Shown: positions 14,999 to 22,871 of the stretch, one piece after another
Layout of the letters: each line of letters starts with the position of its first letter
How positions within the stretch are numbered: position 1 is the stretch's first letter
DNA from: a virus
Reading direction: 5' to 3' (one strand)
Length of the DNA stretch: 31,304 nucleotides
IMG/VR virus record: IMGVR_UViG_3300044547_001769
Location: 1-31,304 of that record
The notes under the pieces: generated by a model
Seen by the model: only the letters and a program-made list of their open reading frames with translations
Database searches by the model: none
Told to the model about the DNA's origin: nothing
Position numbers and translations under genes: made by a program

Positions 14999-15763
14999 AT
15001 GAAGACTATTCGGCATAACACTTACGAAACAAACAGCAGCAGCACTCACAGCATTACGATTGACACTGAGAACTACAAGAATGTTCAAATCCCAAAGACG
15101 ATGACAATTCCTCTTGGGGAGTTTGGCTGGGAATACACGAAGTTCAACGACTTCCTTACAAAGGCAAGTTACTTCTGGACGCTTGCTCTTTACAATGAAG
15201 ATGTGAATGAACGCATGATTCGTCTTGCGGCTGATCATGGACTTGACTTGCAGTTCAAACAATCAAAGGATGACTTCTACTATGTCGATCATGGTAGCGA
15301 GCATTACTCCGATTGGGTAAAGAAGAATCCAGAACTACTGACAGACGAAGGTCTTTGGAATTTCCTCATCAACGAAAGCTGCTGGATTATCCTTGGCAAT
15401 GACAACAGCTATGATCCTCCAAATTGGCGTATCACTGAAAAGGCTGCAAAGGCATTGGAGTATGAAGTCTACATCTGTTCAGTCGCAGCTGACGATTATG
15501 TCAATGTTAGTGACTGCACCTTTAAGACCGACAAGGGAACGATTGCAGAAAACAAAGGAGAGATTGAACATCATGTGTTTTACATGCTTGACAATGAGCG
15601 CTCTGACCGAAAATGGGATGACCCATACCCAAGTATCAAGGAAGTCAGTGATGAAGGTATCATCATGATTAGTTATGAAAAATACGATCATAATGCGAAA
15701 GAATACAAGGTTCACCGTACACGGAAACTGCGTGCTGTCGTAGAAAAAGTGAAAAAACTGTAA
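14999..15763 (+). CDS. ETNSSSTHS-tag protein 1
   Basis: This 254-residue protein opens with MKTIRHNTYETNSSSTHSIT, shared almost exactly with genes at 17019 and 17567 although the DNA differs at synonymous sites. The remainder is acidic and aromatic (DDFYYVDHGSEHYSDW, DNSYDPPNW) and unlike the other two. The same N-terminal motif occurs, as I recall, at the start of unrelated hypothetical proteins in Firmicutes and phages; its role is unknown. A strong AGGAGG precedes the start. It is the last gene before promoter P4. Confidence 0.85.
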   Translation: MKTIRHNTYETNSSSTHSITIDTENYKNVQIPKTMTIPLGEFGWEYTKFNDFLTKASYFWTLALYNEDVNERMIRLAADHGLDLQFKQSKDDFYYVDHGSEHYSDWVKKNPELLTDEGLWNFLINESCWIILGNDNSYDPPNWRITEKAAKALEYEVYICSVAADDYVNVSDCTFKTDKGTIAENKGEIEHHVFYMLDNERSDRKWDDPYPSIKEVSDEGIIMISYEKYDHNAKEYKVHRTRKLRAVVEKVKKL

Positions 15764-15770
15764 AAGATTA

Positions 15771-15799
15771 TTTACATCTGTTCATATTCCGTTTATAAT
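15771..15799 (+). promoter_or_regulatory. Promoter P4, sigma70-like with conserved leader
   Basis: TTTACA (15771-15776), 17-bp spacer ending TTCCGTT, TATAAT (15794-15799), then GAGTCTGTAACGCAACCACT to the ATG at 15825. The promoter begins only seven bases after the previous stop codon, and no terminator precedes it. Confidence 0.92.
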
Positions 15800-15824
15800 G
15801 AGTCTGTAACGCAACCACTATATT

Positions 15825-16772
15825 ATGAAACCAACCTCAGCGAAATTGCTACACACTTACCAAAATGGTAATGTAACTGTGTCTCTTTATGAAGACGGCA
15901 CCAAGGTTCGTGAATGGCCCGATGGTGAAGCTCCACGTGTGACTCATCCCGAAAGCTGTGACCTCAAAATTACACAGTATTGTGACCTTGACAGCATCTG
16001 CGTCTACTGCCACGAAATGTCCAATAAGCAGGGCAAGCACGGCGACCTTGATCTTGTTGCAAAGATTTGGGAAACACAATACCCAGGCACCGAACTTGCG
16101 ATTGGCGGCGGAAACCCGCTTGCGCATCCTGGCATCGAGAGTTTCCTTCGCACCGTTACTTCACGCGGCATCATTCCAAATGTCACGATGAACATGCTTC
16201 ACATGAAGAAGTTCGGACCGACGATCAGGCGCTTCCAGGAAGACCGCTTGCTGTATGGTCTTGGTATCAGCTACCGCGGTGGTGACGGATTTAAGTTCCT
16301 TCCTGACGACATTGACTACTCAAATGTTGTCTTCCACATGATCCTTGGAGTACATAGCCTTGGCGACTGTATGCAGGTTATCAAATGGTGCCGCGCTCGA
16401 GACATCAAGCCGAAGATCCTTCTGCTTGGATACAAGACGTATGGTAAAGGTAAGGATTACTACAATCCCGAGCTCCAAAAGGAACTTGACCGTTGGAAAG
16501 GTTTTTCGCTGCAGCGTCTGTTTCTATTTGAAGGAGTAACAATCAGCTTTGACAATCTTGCGATCACGCAGCTTGACTTGCAGAAGCAGGTCTCTAAGGA
16601 AGATTGGGAGCTGCTCTATCAAGGCGAAGATGGTAACCACACGTTCTACGTCGATGCAGTGAAGGGTGAGGTTGCACGTACTTCAACAAGCGACCTTCGC
16701 TACGCTATCACCGATGCCGCCACCGTCGTCGATATTTTCAACAAAGTCAAAGAAGAACACGCATACGCATGA
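15825..16772 (+). CDS. Radical SAM protein with C-x5-C-x2-C cluster motif
   Basis: This 315-residue protein has TQYCDLDSICVYCHEMS, placing three cysteines (C53, C59, C62) as C-x5-C-x2-C. The usual radical SAM motif is C-x3-C-x2-C. It is followed by the SAM-binding LAIGGGNPLAHPG (about 91-103), GIIPNVTMNML and GLGISYRGG, which fit the partial TIM-barrel. The C-terminal FYVDAVKGEVARTS is typical of uncharacterised members. The substrate is unknown; peptide or nucleotide modification are options. It heads the P4 operon with two ETNSSSTHS genes behind it, which might be its substrates (inference). Confidence 0.85.
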   Translation: MKPTSAKLLHTYQNGNVTVSLYEDGTKVREWPDGEAPRVTHPESCDLKITQYCDLDSICVYCHEMSNKQGKHGDLDLVAKIWETQYPGTELAIGGGNPLAHPGIESFLRTVTSRGIIPNVTMNMLHMKKFGPTIRRFQEDRLLYGLGISYRGGDGFKFLPDDIDYSNVVFHMILGVHSLGDCMQVIKWCRARDIKPKILLLGYKTYGKGKDYYNPELQKELDRWKGFSLQRLFLFEGVTISFDNLAITQLDLQKQVSKEDWELLYQGEDGNHTFYVDAVKGEVARTSTSDLRYAITDAATVVDIFNKVKEEHAYA

Positions 16773-17017
16773 AAATAAAACTCAAAGTATCACTAGACAA
16801 AACTCCACTATCATACGTCTTTGATGAAAGAGTCGTTACGGTTGAAAAGCTGCATGCTGTGCTGATCGCCATGATGAGCGAATGGTTTGGTGCAATGAAC
16901 AAAGTTGGCGTAATTCAACAAATCACAAACAACACAATTGAGTATTGCAGCATTATGACAGACAAAGAACATGTTTCTGGATCTATGTCGTTTAGTCTCG
17001 AAACAATCACTGAATAA
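16769..17017 (+). CDS. Hypothetical protein (82 aa) coupled to the radical SAM gene
   Basis: ATGA overlap links it to the radical SAM gene. The sequence (MKIKLKVSLDKTPLSYVFDE, RVVTVEKLHAVLIAMMSEWF) suggests a small alpha/beta protein. Two cysteines are absent except one near residue 62. No family is recognised. A function as partner of the radical SAM enzyme is possible from position only. Confidence 0.75.
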   Translation: MKIKLKVSLDKTPLSYVFDERVVTVEKLHAVLIAMMSEWFGAMNKVGVIQQITNNTIEYCSIMTDKEHVSGSMSFSLETITE

Positions 17018-17018
17018 C

Positions 17019-17552
17019 ATGAAAACAATCCGACATAACACATACGAAACAAATTCGTCCAGCACGCATAGCATTACGATCATCAGTAAGTCCAAAGATC
17101 GCAAGAGTAAATTTCGTCGTGCTGAGATTTTTGAGGATGGGATTCTCTATCCGGGTAACCTCAATGATTCTGAAGCATACACGCATATTCCTACAGGCGA
17201 AGAAGGCTATGTCGTGAAGTGTTATACTCCTCATCAAAAGGCTGCTCTTACTGTTCATTACCTCAATGCATGTGATGAGTATGTCAACTATGATTCCAGC
17301 GGTGATATTACAACAGAGCAATATAATGCTTTCAAGCTTGAGGCGATTCGTATTCTTTCTGAACGACTTGGTCTTAAAGAGATTCGTGACTGGGAAGACT
17401 GTAACGGATTTTATTACAGCGGTGAAAATGACGAATGTCCAATCGTCGATGTTCTTGAAGACGGCGATCGTATCACAGCGTTCAACAAGTTTGTCACTGA
17501 CGTTATCCTCAATGAGGACATGCTGATGATTGACGAAGACATCCCCTACTAA
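17019..17552 (+). CDS. ETNSSSTHS-tag protein 2
   Basis: The frame opens at 16971, but the conserved start is the ATG at 17019, one base after the previous stop, giving 177 residues. It carries the tag MKTIRHNTYETNSSSTHSIT and then basic residues (SKDRKSKFRRAEIF), with an acidic C-terminal half (NDECPIVDVLEDGDRI, LNEDMLMIDEDIPY). Beyond the tag it is not obviously related to copies 1 and 3. Function is unknown. Confidence 0.85.
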   Translation: MKTIRHNTYETNSSSTHSITIISKSKDRKSKFRRAEIFEDGILYPGNLNDSEAYTHIPTGEEGYVVKCYTPHQKAALTVHYLNACDEYVNYDSSGDITTEQYNAFKLEAIRILSERLGLKEIRDWEDCNGFYYSGENDECPIVDVLEDGDRITAFNKFVTDVILNEDMLMIDEDIPY

Positions 17553-17566
17553 TAATTATAACACAT

Positions 17567-18106
17567 ATGAAAACAATCCGACATAACACATACGAAACAA
17601 ACTCGTCTAGCACGCATGCTTACAGCGTGCAAGATTTGAACCTTAAGAACCGCCCTGACCTCAACATCATTCCTGGCGATGATGGATTCATTCGAGTCGG
17701 CTTTACCGAAATGACTGAGTCGACTCCTCAGAACAAGATTGGTCATATTCTTAATTACGCCAATTCGGTTGGTGATCAAGAATTGTTTGATCGCGTCTGC
17801 AAGGTCGTCGAGGAATTCACTGGAGCAAAACTACTTGTTAGCGCTTCAGTCCGATTGAATAACAAGTGGGAAAAGGTTGACAATCTGCGTGAAGTCACCA
17901 ATCCTAAGTTCAACTTCGACACCGAGGAAGAATACGATTGGGAAACTCTAAATGATCGATGGTATTCATTTACAAACGAATATGGGCATGGCAGCATCAA
18001 TGAGTTTTGTGGAGTCATGAATGAAATTGGTCGCACCGAAGAAAACCTGAAGATCTTTATCTTCTCATCTAACCAAGGAGTACATGTCGAATCCTACTAT
18101 AACTGA
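17567..18106 (+). CDS. ETNSSSTHS-tag protein 3
   Basis: This 179-residue protein starts MKTIRHNTYETNSSSTHAYS, and its tag DNA is nearly identical to that of copy 2. The rest (DLNLKNRPDLNIIPGDDGFI, EEYDWETLNDRW, EYGHGSINEFCGVMNEIG) shows no known family. It overlaps the HD gene by 23 bp. The side-by-side position of copies 2 and 3 suggests duplication followed by rapid divergence outside the tag. Confidence 0.85.
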   Translation: MKTIRHNTYETNSSSTHAYSVQDLNLKNRPDLNIIPGDDGFIRVGFTEMTESTPQNKIGHILNYANSVGDQELFDRVCKVVEEFTGAKLLVSASVRLNNKWEKVDNLREVTNPKFNFDTEEEYDWETLNDRWYSFTNEYGHGSINEFCGVMNEIGRTEENLKIFIFSSNQGVHVESYYN

Positions 18107-18677
18107 AGTATCTGATCGCCTTGCAAGTCTTAAACTTGCGGCCGAAACTCTAGGTTGTGTCGATCTTGCGTCTAAAGTTCTTGATGATAAAAACTTTCGT
18201 ATTTGGAGTGGTTCTCATCATAAACTTGCGCACCATTATGGAGACGGTGGACTACTGACGCATACCTTTGAGGTTGTCACTTTGTCATTAAATACCGCTC
18301 ATCTCTATAGCGATGTTCATAAGATTGACAACAAGCAGCTGTTCTTAAGCGCGTTGTATCATGACTATGGCAAGCTATGGGATTATGATCGCAGTGAAGA
18401 TGGTAAATGGGTTCGTAATAACCATCGTCGCAAGATCCACCACATTTCGCGTTCAAACGTAGAATGGGTTTGCTGGGCAATTGCAATGGGAGCAGACGAC
18501 GAATTGATTGATGCCGTTAGTCATAACATCTTATCGCATCATGGTTCACGTGAATGTGGTAGCCCAGTTGCTCCATACACACGTGAGGCGTGGATTCTAC
18601 ATCTCGCGGACTCCATGAGCGCGCGCGTTGATGATTGTGATCGTCTTGACTTGGTAACAATTAACAAAAATGCCTGA
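18084..18677 (+). CDS. HD-domain phosphohydrolase (YhaM-like)
   Basis: This 197-residue metal-dependent HD protein has GGLLTHTFEV with first His (H60), LYHDYGKLWD with the HD pair (H93-D94), HHISRSN and NILSHHG further on, and a final HLADSMSARVDD. The spacing and the sequence around GDGGLLTHT resemble the HD domain of YhaM-type 3'-5' exoribonucleases, but the OB domain of YhaM is missing. It could hydrolyse a nucleotide, a cyclic nucleotide or RNA ends. It lies in the same operon as the radical SAM gene. Confidence 0.85.
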   Translation: MSNPTITEVSDRLASLKLAAETLGCVDLASKVLDDKNFRIWSGSHHKLAHHYGDGGLLTHTFEVVTLSLNTAHLYSDVHKIDNKQLFLSALYHDYGKLWDYDRSEDGKWVRNNHRRKIHHISRSNVEWVCWAIAMGADDELIDAVSHNILSHHGSRECGSPVAPYTREAWILHLADSMSARVDDCDRLDLVTINKNA

Positions 18678-18909
18678 AGCACTACATATTCACCGTCGAG
18701 TAATTACTGACGGACCGTCCGCGATTGTTCAACAGATCCATTATGCTCTTACTGAGGAAGGACTCGTTGACATATTGAAAATGACTGCTCATTATCTTCT
18801 TGATGATGGCAAGCTAAGCCCTAGCTTCTTCGGCGGTGAATTAACCCAAATTATGAGAATGTCTTTACTGAGCATATTGGTCGAAGACGGAGTTATTGAC
18901 ATACCATGA
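18670..18909 (+). CDS. Hypothetical protein (79 aa)
   Basis: The start overlaps the HD gene stop by 8 bp, and the end overlaps the next gene by 4 bp (ATGA). The sequence (HRRVITDGPSAIVQQIHYAL, LVDILKMTAHYLLDDG) looks like a small helical protein. No family is recognised. Tight coupling is the main evidence that it is expressed. Confidence 0.75.
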   Translation: MPEALHIHRRVITDGPSAIVQQIHYALTEEGLVDILKMTAHYLLDDGKLSPSFFGGELTQIMRMSLLSILVEDGVIDIP

Positions 18910-19088
18910 AAAAGAAACAGAAACAACCTGCAGTAATTGAAGCTGTAGATGAAGTACTTAGTCTGCTACGCGAAAAGTGGATGAACGAAAAGGACGACAA
19001 GAAGAAAGTTGAATTATCCAAGAAGATTGATTCGGTATTGGATGAACGTCTTCGCCTGATGAAACTACGTGACAGTGGAGAACTATGA
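18906..19088 (+). CDS. Small coiled-coil protein (60 aa)
   Basis: A lysine-rich start (MKKKQKQPAVIEAVDEVLSL) leads to a long charged helix (KDDKKKVELSKKIDSVLDER). It overlaps both neighbours by ATGA. A coiled coil or oligomerisation role is plausible. No family is recognised. Confidence 0.7.
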   Translation: MKKKQKQPAVIEAVDEVLSLLREKWMNEKDDKKKVELSKKIDSVLDERLRLMKLRDSGEL

Positions 19089-19456
19089 TTAGCATATTAT
19101 CACTCGCAACTATCTTAGTGGTACATTGGATCTTTGACTTTTTTCTGCAGACGAGTTGGCAGGCAACAAATAAGTCAAAGAACAACATCGCGTTGGCCAG
19201 TCATGTTGGTGTATACTCAATTGGACTGATCTTGATCGTACTGCTAAACTTTGGATATTTCCAGCATCTAGGTTGCGCAATCGGATATGTCCTCCTAAAT
19301 GCCGTTGCTCATTTTTTCACAGATTACGTGACTAGTCGTGCTTCAAGTTCTCTCTATGAAAAGGAAGAATACCATGATTTCTTCGTCGTGATCGGATTTG
19401 ATCAGTTACTGCATTACCTGACATTGATTGTCACATTTGTGCTGCTAGTCGGCTGA
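19085..19456 (+). CDS. DUF3307 membrane protein
   Basis: This 123-residue protein with four hydrophobic segments shows the DUF3307 signature. VVHWIFDFFLQTSWQATNKS gives the H-x3-DF-x-LQ motif, SHVGVYSIGL follows, then AVAHFFTDYVTSR with H-x3-D, and finally VIGFDQLLHYLTL. These conserved His and Asp residues lie at membrane interfaces. The family is common in phages and bacteria, with unknown function. The TGA stop begins a TGATTTTCAATA repeat, after which a strong terminator closes the operon. Confidence 0.88.
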   Translation: MISILSLATILVVHWIFDFFLQTSWQATNKSKNNIALASHVGVYSIGLILIVLLNFGYFQHLGCAIGYVLLNAVAHFFTDYVTSRASSSLYEKEEYHDFFVVIGFDQLLHYLTLIVTFVLLVG

Positions 19457-19479
19457 TTTTCAATAAGTTGCACAAATTT

Positions 19480-19520
19480 GCACAAAAGTGGGAACTTTTT
19501 TCACTTTTGTGCATTTTTTT
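19480..19520 (+). terminator. Strong rho-independent terminator before P5
   Basis: GCACAAAAGTG (19480-19490) and CACTTTTGTGC (19502-19512) form a perfect 11-bp stem with an 11-base loop, followed by ATTTTTTT. The T-run merges with the -35 region of promoter P5, so the end of one operon and the start of the next form one compact element. Confidence 0.9.
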
Positions 19521-19521
19521 A

Positions 19522-19550
19522 TTTACAAGGTGACATTTTCCGTTTATAAT
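19522..19550 (+). promoter_or_regulatory. Promoter P5, sigma70-like with conserved leader
   Basis: TTTACA (19522-19527), 17-bp spacer ending TTCCGTT, TATAAT (19545-19550), then AATTCTGTAAGGCAACCACC to the ATG at 19578. Confidence 0.93.
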
Positions 19551-19577
19551 AATTCTGTAAGGCAACCACCACAAAAT

Positions 19578-19754
19578 ATGATTACTCTAGCTCCAAAATA
19601 CACGAAACATTCCATCCACCTTGGCGTTCAAATTTACAAACGCAAGGCTAACACTGGAACGAGCGGCGGCATGTGGCTCACCGATTCCACTACCTTCAAG
19701 TCTCTGGCAGGAGCCAAGGCTTGGTTGGAATATCGCGCTAGCCTCAATGCGTAA
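19578..19754 (+). CDS. Small basic protein (58 aa), first gene of the P5 operon
   Basis: The open frame reaches back to 19488, but that region contains the terminator and promoter, so the start is ATG 19578 after the conserved leader. The product (MITLAPKYTKHSIHLGVQIY, KRKANTGTSGGMWLTD) ends with SLAGAKAWLEYRASLNA. No family is recognised. The C-terminal SLAGAKAWLEY segment resembles a short helix seen in DNA-binding mini-proteins, but this is speculative. Confidence 0.75.
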   Translation: MITLAPKYTKHSIHLGVQIYKRKANTGTSGGMWLTDSTTFKSLAGAKAWLEYRASLNA

Positions 19755-19788
19755 GAATAAATTCAATCTCCTTTAACGCAATTACATT

Positions 19789-20145
19789 ATGACAAAATTT
19801 ACAGGATTCAACAAAGCCACTGCTTCCGCTCTTCGTTCCGAACTCAACGCCGTTCTTGCCAAGTATGGTGCTGATGCAAATCTCGAGTTCAACATCGGAA
19901 CTATTCGTTTCGGAGTTAGTGACGCCAAGATGCAAATTGAAACCAAGGTCAAAGGCGCAGTTAGCCGCGAAGACCGCGTCATTTCCAATTTGATCGCTTC
20001 ATACGACCTCAAGGAAATTGGCCGCAACGGTGAAAAGCTCGTAAGCTACAATTCCAGAGCGCATCGCTATCCAGTGATTTACTCGCACGGCGGAAAGCGT
20101 TATAAAACCTCGATTGAGCACATGAAGTTCCTCTTCGCTAAGTAA
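19789..20145 (+). CDS. Hypothetical phage protein (118 aa)
   Basis: This basic protein begins MTKFTGFNKATASALRSELN, then has LEFNIGTIRF and a Lys/Arg-rich region ending GGKRYKTSIEHMKFLFAK. The layout suggests an alpha/beta domain with a basic C-terminal strand-helix. The gene has its own upstream spacing of 34 bp in the P5 operon. No family is recognised with confidence. Confidence 0.8.
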   Translation: MTKFTGFNKATASALRSELNAVLAKYGADANLEFNIGTIRFGVSDAKMQIETKVKGAVSREDRVISNLIASYDLKEIGRNGEKLVSYNSRAHRYPVIYSHGGKRYKTSIEHMKFLFAK

Positions 20146-20182
20146 GAGAACTGATTGCTGCTCAAAACACTGATTACACTTT

Positions 20183-21601
20183 ATGACATTTGAATTTAAT
20201 ACTGCACTAGATCTGATCGGAAAGCTCGATGAAGCGTTCCCAGGAACGCAAAGTCTGATTGTCGGCGGAGCGGTTCGTGACTACTTTTTGAACGTACCCG
20301 CGCACGACGTTGACATTGCAACCAATGTTCCGTTTGAGCAGCTTGCGCTATACTTTGAGTTGCAGGACATCACGAAGAACACCGTGAATGCTCAGCCTGT
20401 TAGCATCATCGTTCATTGCGGCGTCGCTTTTGAAATTGCTCAGTTCCGCACTGACAGTATCGGTACTGACCGTAAGAGTAACGTCGCAACGGTTGTCAGC
20501 ACCTTTGAAGAAGACAGTGCGCGTCGTGATATCACGATTAACGCAATAGGTCTTGACCGCAATCAGAAGATCATCGACCCACAAGGTGGACGTCAAGATC
20601 TGATTAGAGAATTGGTCACGTGCGTCGGCGATCCAAACATTCGCTTTCAGGAAGATGCAACACGTATTCTTCGGGTCTTGCGGTTTGCTGCTAAGCTAAA
20701 CTTCGCTATTCACCCTGACACGCTTGACGCGGTTATTCGCAACCGTGGTCTACTCACTGATCGTGAACGTATTAGTCCAGAGAGTATCGCTAAGGAAATC
20801 TTTAAGGCTGCACATGATGGCGTAGTCTTTGCAAGATTTATTCGGCTGCTTGATCTAATGGGCATTAGTTCTCTAATCCTGCGTGAATGGATTGATCTGA
20901 ATGGATTTACTCATGATCCTATTCACCATCCTGAAGGTGGAAGTACTGTTCAAGGTCATATTCTTGAGTGCCTTGTTCAAGGTGGATTTACGAATGATCC
21001 TGTGACTAACATCGGTATCTTCTGTCATGACCTTGGTAAGGCAGTCACTCGCGGGGTCAAGAGCAACGGACAGTCCAACTATCATGGGCACGAAGGTGCA
21101 GGAGTTCCTATTGTCGAAGCACTGTTTGACCGCCTGCGGTTTAACGATCTGTCTTCAGGCGACAAGGAAGATATCCTCTTTGCCACCGAAAAGCACATGC
21201 TGATTCATAACCTTCGTGAACTTAGCACGCGCACAATTGCACGTCTGGTTCTTGCAAAGGGTTGGAATGTTCTGAAGCAAGTTGCCTTTGCTGATGAAGC
21301 AAGCCGTGGACCTGATCTTTTCAATGCAGATGAATTCACTCAAAGGATTGCTTGGGCCGAAGAAAAGGTTCGGAACATTGCTAAGAATCGCGATGAACTT
21401 CGCCTACGCGTCAAGGAACATGTTGATGGCAACAAGCTGCTGGAATGGTTCCCTGAACTGCAAAGCAATCGTAAACTCCTTGCGCCTCTTCTCGAGTTCC
21501 TTGCTGAATTCATTCTTGAATGCATCGACCTTGGAGAGATTCCTTCCCAAGATGACATCCGTCGCGTTGCCTCAAACGAACTTTTTTACAATCTAAATTA
21601 A
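20183..21601 (+). CDS. cca: CCA-adding tRNA nucleotidyltransferase / poly(A) polymerase family with HD domain
   Basis: This 472-residue protein has the class II nucleotidyltransferase head: LIVGGAVRDYFLN (residues 25-37), then HDVDIAT with the catalytic D-x-D (42-44) and RRDITINAIG. The RNA-binding neck region ARILRVLRFAAKLNF and the ERISPESIAKE motif follow. The C-terminal HD domain has GIFCHDLGKA. Such proteins rebuild or repair 3'-CCA ends of tRNA, and HD-containing members also remove phosphates. This fits the RNA-repair theme of neighbouring genes. A poly(A) polymerase function cannot be excluded from sequence. Confidence 0.9.
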   Translation: MTFEFNTALDLIGKLDEAFPGTQSLIVGGAVRDYFLNVPAHDVDIATNVPFEQLALYFELQDITKNTVNAQPVSIIVHCGVAFEIAQFRTDSIGTDRKSNVATVVSTFEEDSARRDITINAIGLDRNQKIIDPQGGRQDLIRELVTCVGDPNIRFQEDATRILRVLRFAAKLNFAIHPDTLDAVIRNRGLLTDRERISPESIAKEIFKAAHDGVVFARFIRLLDLMGISSLILREWIDLNGFTHDPIHHPEGGSTVQGHILECLVQGGFTNDPVTNIGIFCHDLGKAVTRGVKSNGQSNYHGHEGAGVPIVEALFDRLRFNDLSSGDKEDILFATEKHMLIHNLRELSTRTIARLVLAKGWNVLKQVAFADEASRGPDLFNADEFTQRIAWAEEKVRNIAKNRDELRLRVKEHVDGNKLLEWFPELQSNRKLLAPLLEFLAEFILECIDLGEIPSQDDIRRVASNELFYNLN

Positions 21602-21614
21602 CACGAAATACAAC

Positions 21615-22091
21615 ATGCGAAAAGAAAAACTATACATTGGCTCTATTGAGCAGCTTCGAGAGCACTTTACAACTCTACTTAACACTACCCACAACGCTCC
21701 GGCGAATAGAAGAGTTGAACAACTCCACTTCAATTTTGAATATCAATTGCAGGCAATTTTACTAAAAGGTGGCATTAACTTTGGCGTGGTCTTTATGCTA
21801 AAAAACATGCCCGGTCGTTATATCGTTAGTAAATTTTGGGTTTTGATTAACCCAAATGAGTTTGAAGGTGGACTACACGTGAGCGACATTTATATCGGTA
21901 ATCCGGATGAATTGATTGATTTTATTTCAGATGACGGAAGCGCATCTCGTAATGACATATGTCATCAAGTGCGTATCATAGAAAACGAGCTCTACGGATT
22001 TGGTGTTGTCAATATTTTTTCTGATACGGATCTCTCCATCAAAAATTACTATATTCTTTGCATGACACATCCACCGTTGGGGGCAAACTGA
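21615..22091 (+). CDS. Hypothetical protein (158 aa)
   Basis: It lies 13 bp after the CCA gene. The sequence (MRKEKLYIGSIEQLREHFTT, LHFNFEYQLQAILLKGG, SKFWVLINPNEFEGG) suggests an alpha/beta protein. The C-terminal ILCMTHPPLGAN is unremarkable. No motif or family is recognised. The Pth2-like gene follows 23 bp downstream when its ATG 22115 is used. Confidence 0.75.
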   Translation: MRKEKLYIGSIEQLREHFTTLLNTTHNAPANRRVEQLHFNFEYQLQAILLKGGINFGVVFMLKNMPGRYIVSKFWVLINPNEFEGGLHVSDIYIGNPDELIDFISDDGSASRNDICHQVRIIENELYGFGVVNIFSDTDLSIKNYYILCMTHPPLGAN

Positions 22092-22114
22092 GGTACATCT
22101 TAAGAAATAACAAT

Positions 22115-22516
22115 ATGAGAATGTATTTTTTTGTAATGGGAAATTTGTCAGGACGGCAACAAGGGATTCAAGCGGGTCATGCTGCTGTTGAGTATTCACG
22201 GCATGCAGCTGACCGTGTTGAAGGATATGAGCAATATGCCGAATTTGCTGATGACCATAAGACGTTCATCTTACTTGACGGGGGAGGTAGTCAGGATATG
22301 CCTATGCGCGCGCGTGAATTGCGATCGCTTAACATCAAGACTGCCTCATTTTATGAACCTGACTTGAATAACTCTCTATCCGCAATCGCATTCATTCTTC
22401 CAGAAGAAATTTATGGCATCGACTTAGCTGATCCTGGGGGTGAAGGCGACGAGAGTAATCTTCGTCGTTACGCTATCAAATCATACATCTCAAAATTCCG
22501 ACTCGCATCAAACTAA
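22115..22516 (+). CDS. Pth2-like peptidyl-tRNA hydrolase
   Basis: The longer frame from 22058 overlaps the preceding gene; ATG 22115 (MRMYFFVMGNLSGRQQGIQA) gives 133 residues starting directly with the Pth2-type strand. RQQGIQAGHAAVEYS is the hallmark AAQxxHAA-type helix, and LDGGGSQDM, then SFYEPDLNNSLSAIAF follow, as in the family. Pth2 enzymes release tRNA from stalled peptidyl-tRNA. The usual catalytic Lys near the start is not obvious, so activity needs caution. It fits with the CCA enzyme in the same operon. Confidence 0.85.
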   Translation: MRMYFFVMGNLSGRQQGIQAGHAAVEYSRHAADRVEGYEQYAEFADDHKTFILLDGGGSQDMPMRARELRSLNIKTASFYEPDLNNSLSAIAFILPEEIYGIDLADPGGEGDESNLRRYAIKSYISKFRLASN

Positions 22517-22525
22517 AAATACATT

Positions 22526-22765
22526 ATGAAACTGACATTTAAAACTAACACCGAATATCAAAACGCAAAAACTCTTCTTGGAGGAAATGGTTATCAGTTC
22601 GCCTATTACATCGATGAACGCGAAATTCGTTTTTACACCACTGGATCTTTTCTCGATGCTGTAGCCTCAATTGGCGAAATTGGAATCCGCGAGGATACTC
22701 ATTACTCCGTCGATTCTGAAGGATACCGCATGTCTGCTCTTGAGAACGGGTGGTCCGCCGGATAA
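22526..22765 (+). CDS. Hypothetical protein (79 aa)
   Basis: This acidic small protein (MKLTFKTNTEYQNAKTLLGG, NGYQFAYYIDEREIRFYTTG) looks like a beta-alpha-beta unit. It is the last gene of the P5 operon; the terminator at 22777 follows 12 bp after its stop. No family is recognised. Confidence 0.75.
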   Translation: MKLTFKTNTEYQNAKTLLGGNGYQFAYYIDEREIRFYTTGSFLDAVASIGEIGIREDTHYSVDSEGYRMSALENGWSAG

Positions 22766-22776
22766 ATCCTAATTTT

Positions 22777-22817
22777 CACAAAAATCTGAACTTTTTTCGG
22801 ATTTTGTGCATTTTTTT
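22777..22817 (+). terminator. Terminator before P6
   Basis: CACAAAAATCTGA (22777-22789) pairs with TCGGATTTTGTG (22797-22808) with one bulged A and one G-T pair, and is followed by CATTTTTTT. It directly abuts the -35 box of P6, so the HREDGPA array is isolated from upstream transcription. Confidence 0.85.
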
Positions 22818-22818
22818 G

Positions 22819-22847
22819 TTTACATTCCATGAAAAACCTGTTAAAAT
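22819..22847 (+). promoter_or_regulatory. Promoter P6 of the repeat-gene array
   Basis: TTTACA (22819-22824), 17-bp spacer ending AACCTGT, TAAAAT (22842-22847), then AATTCTGTAAGGAAACCACC to the ATG at 22872. Spacer and -10 box match P7 rather than P2-P5, so two subtypes exist. Confidence 0.92.
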
Positions 22848-22871
22848 AATTCTGTAAGGAAACCACCGAAT

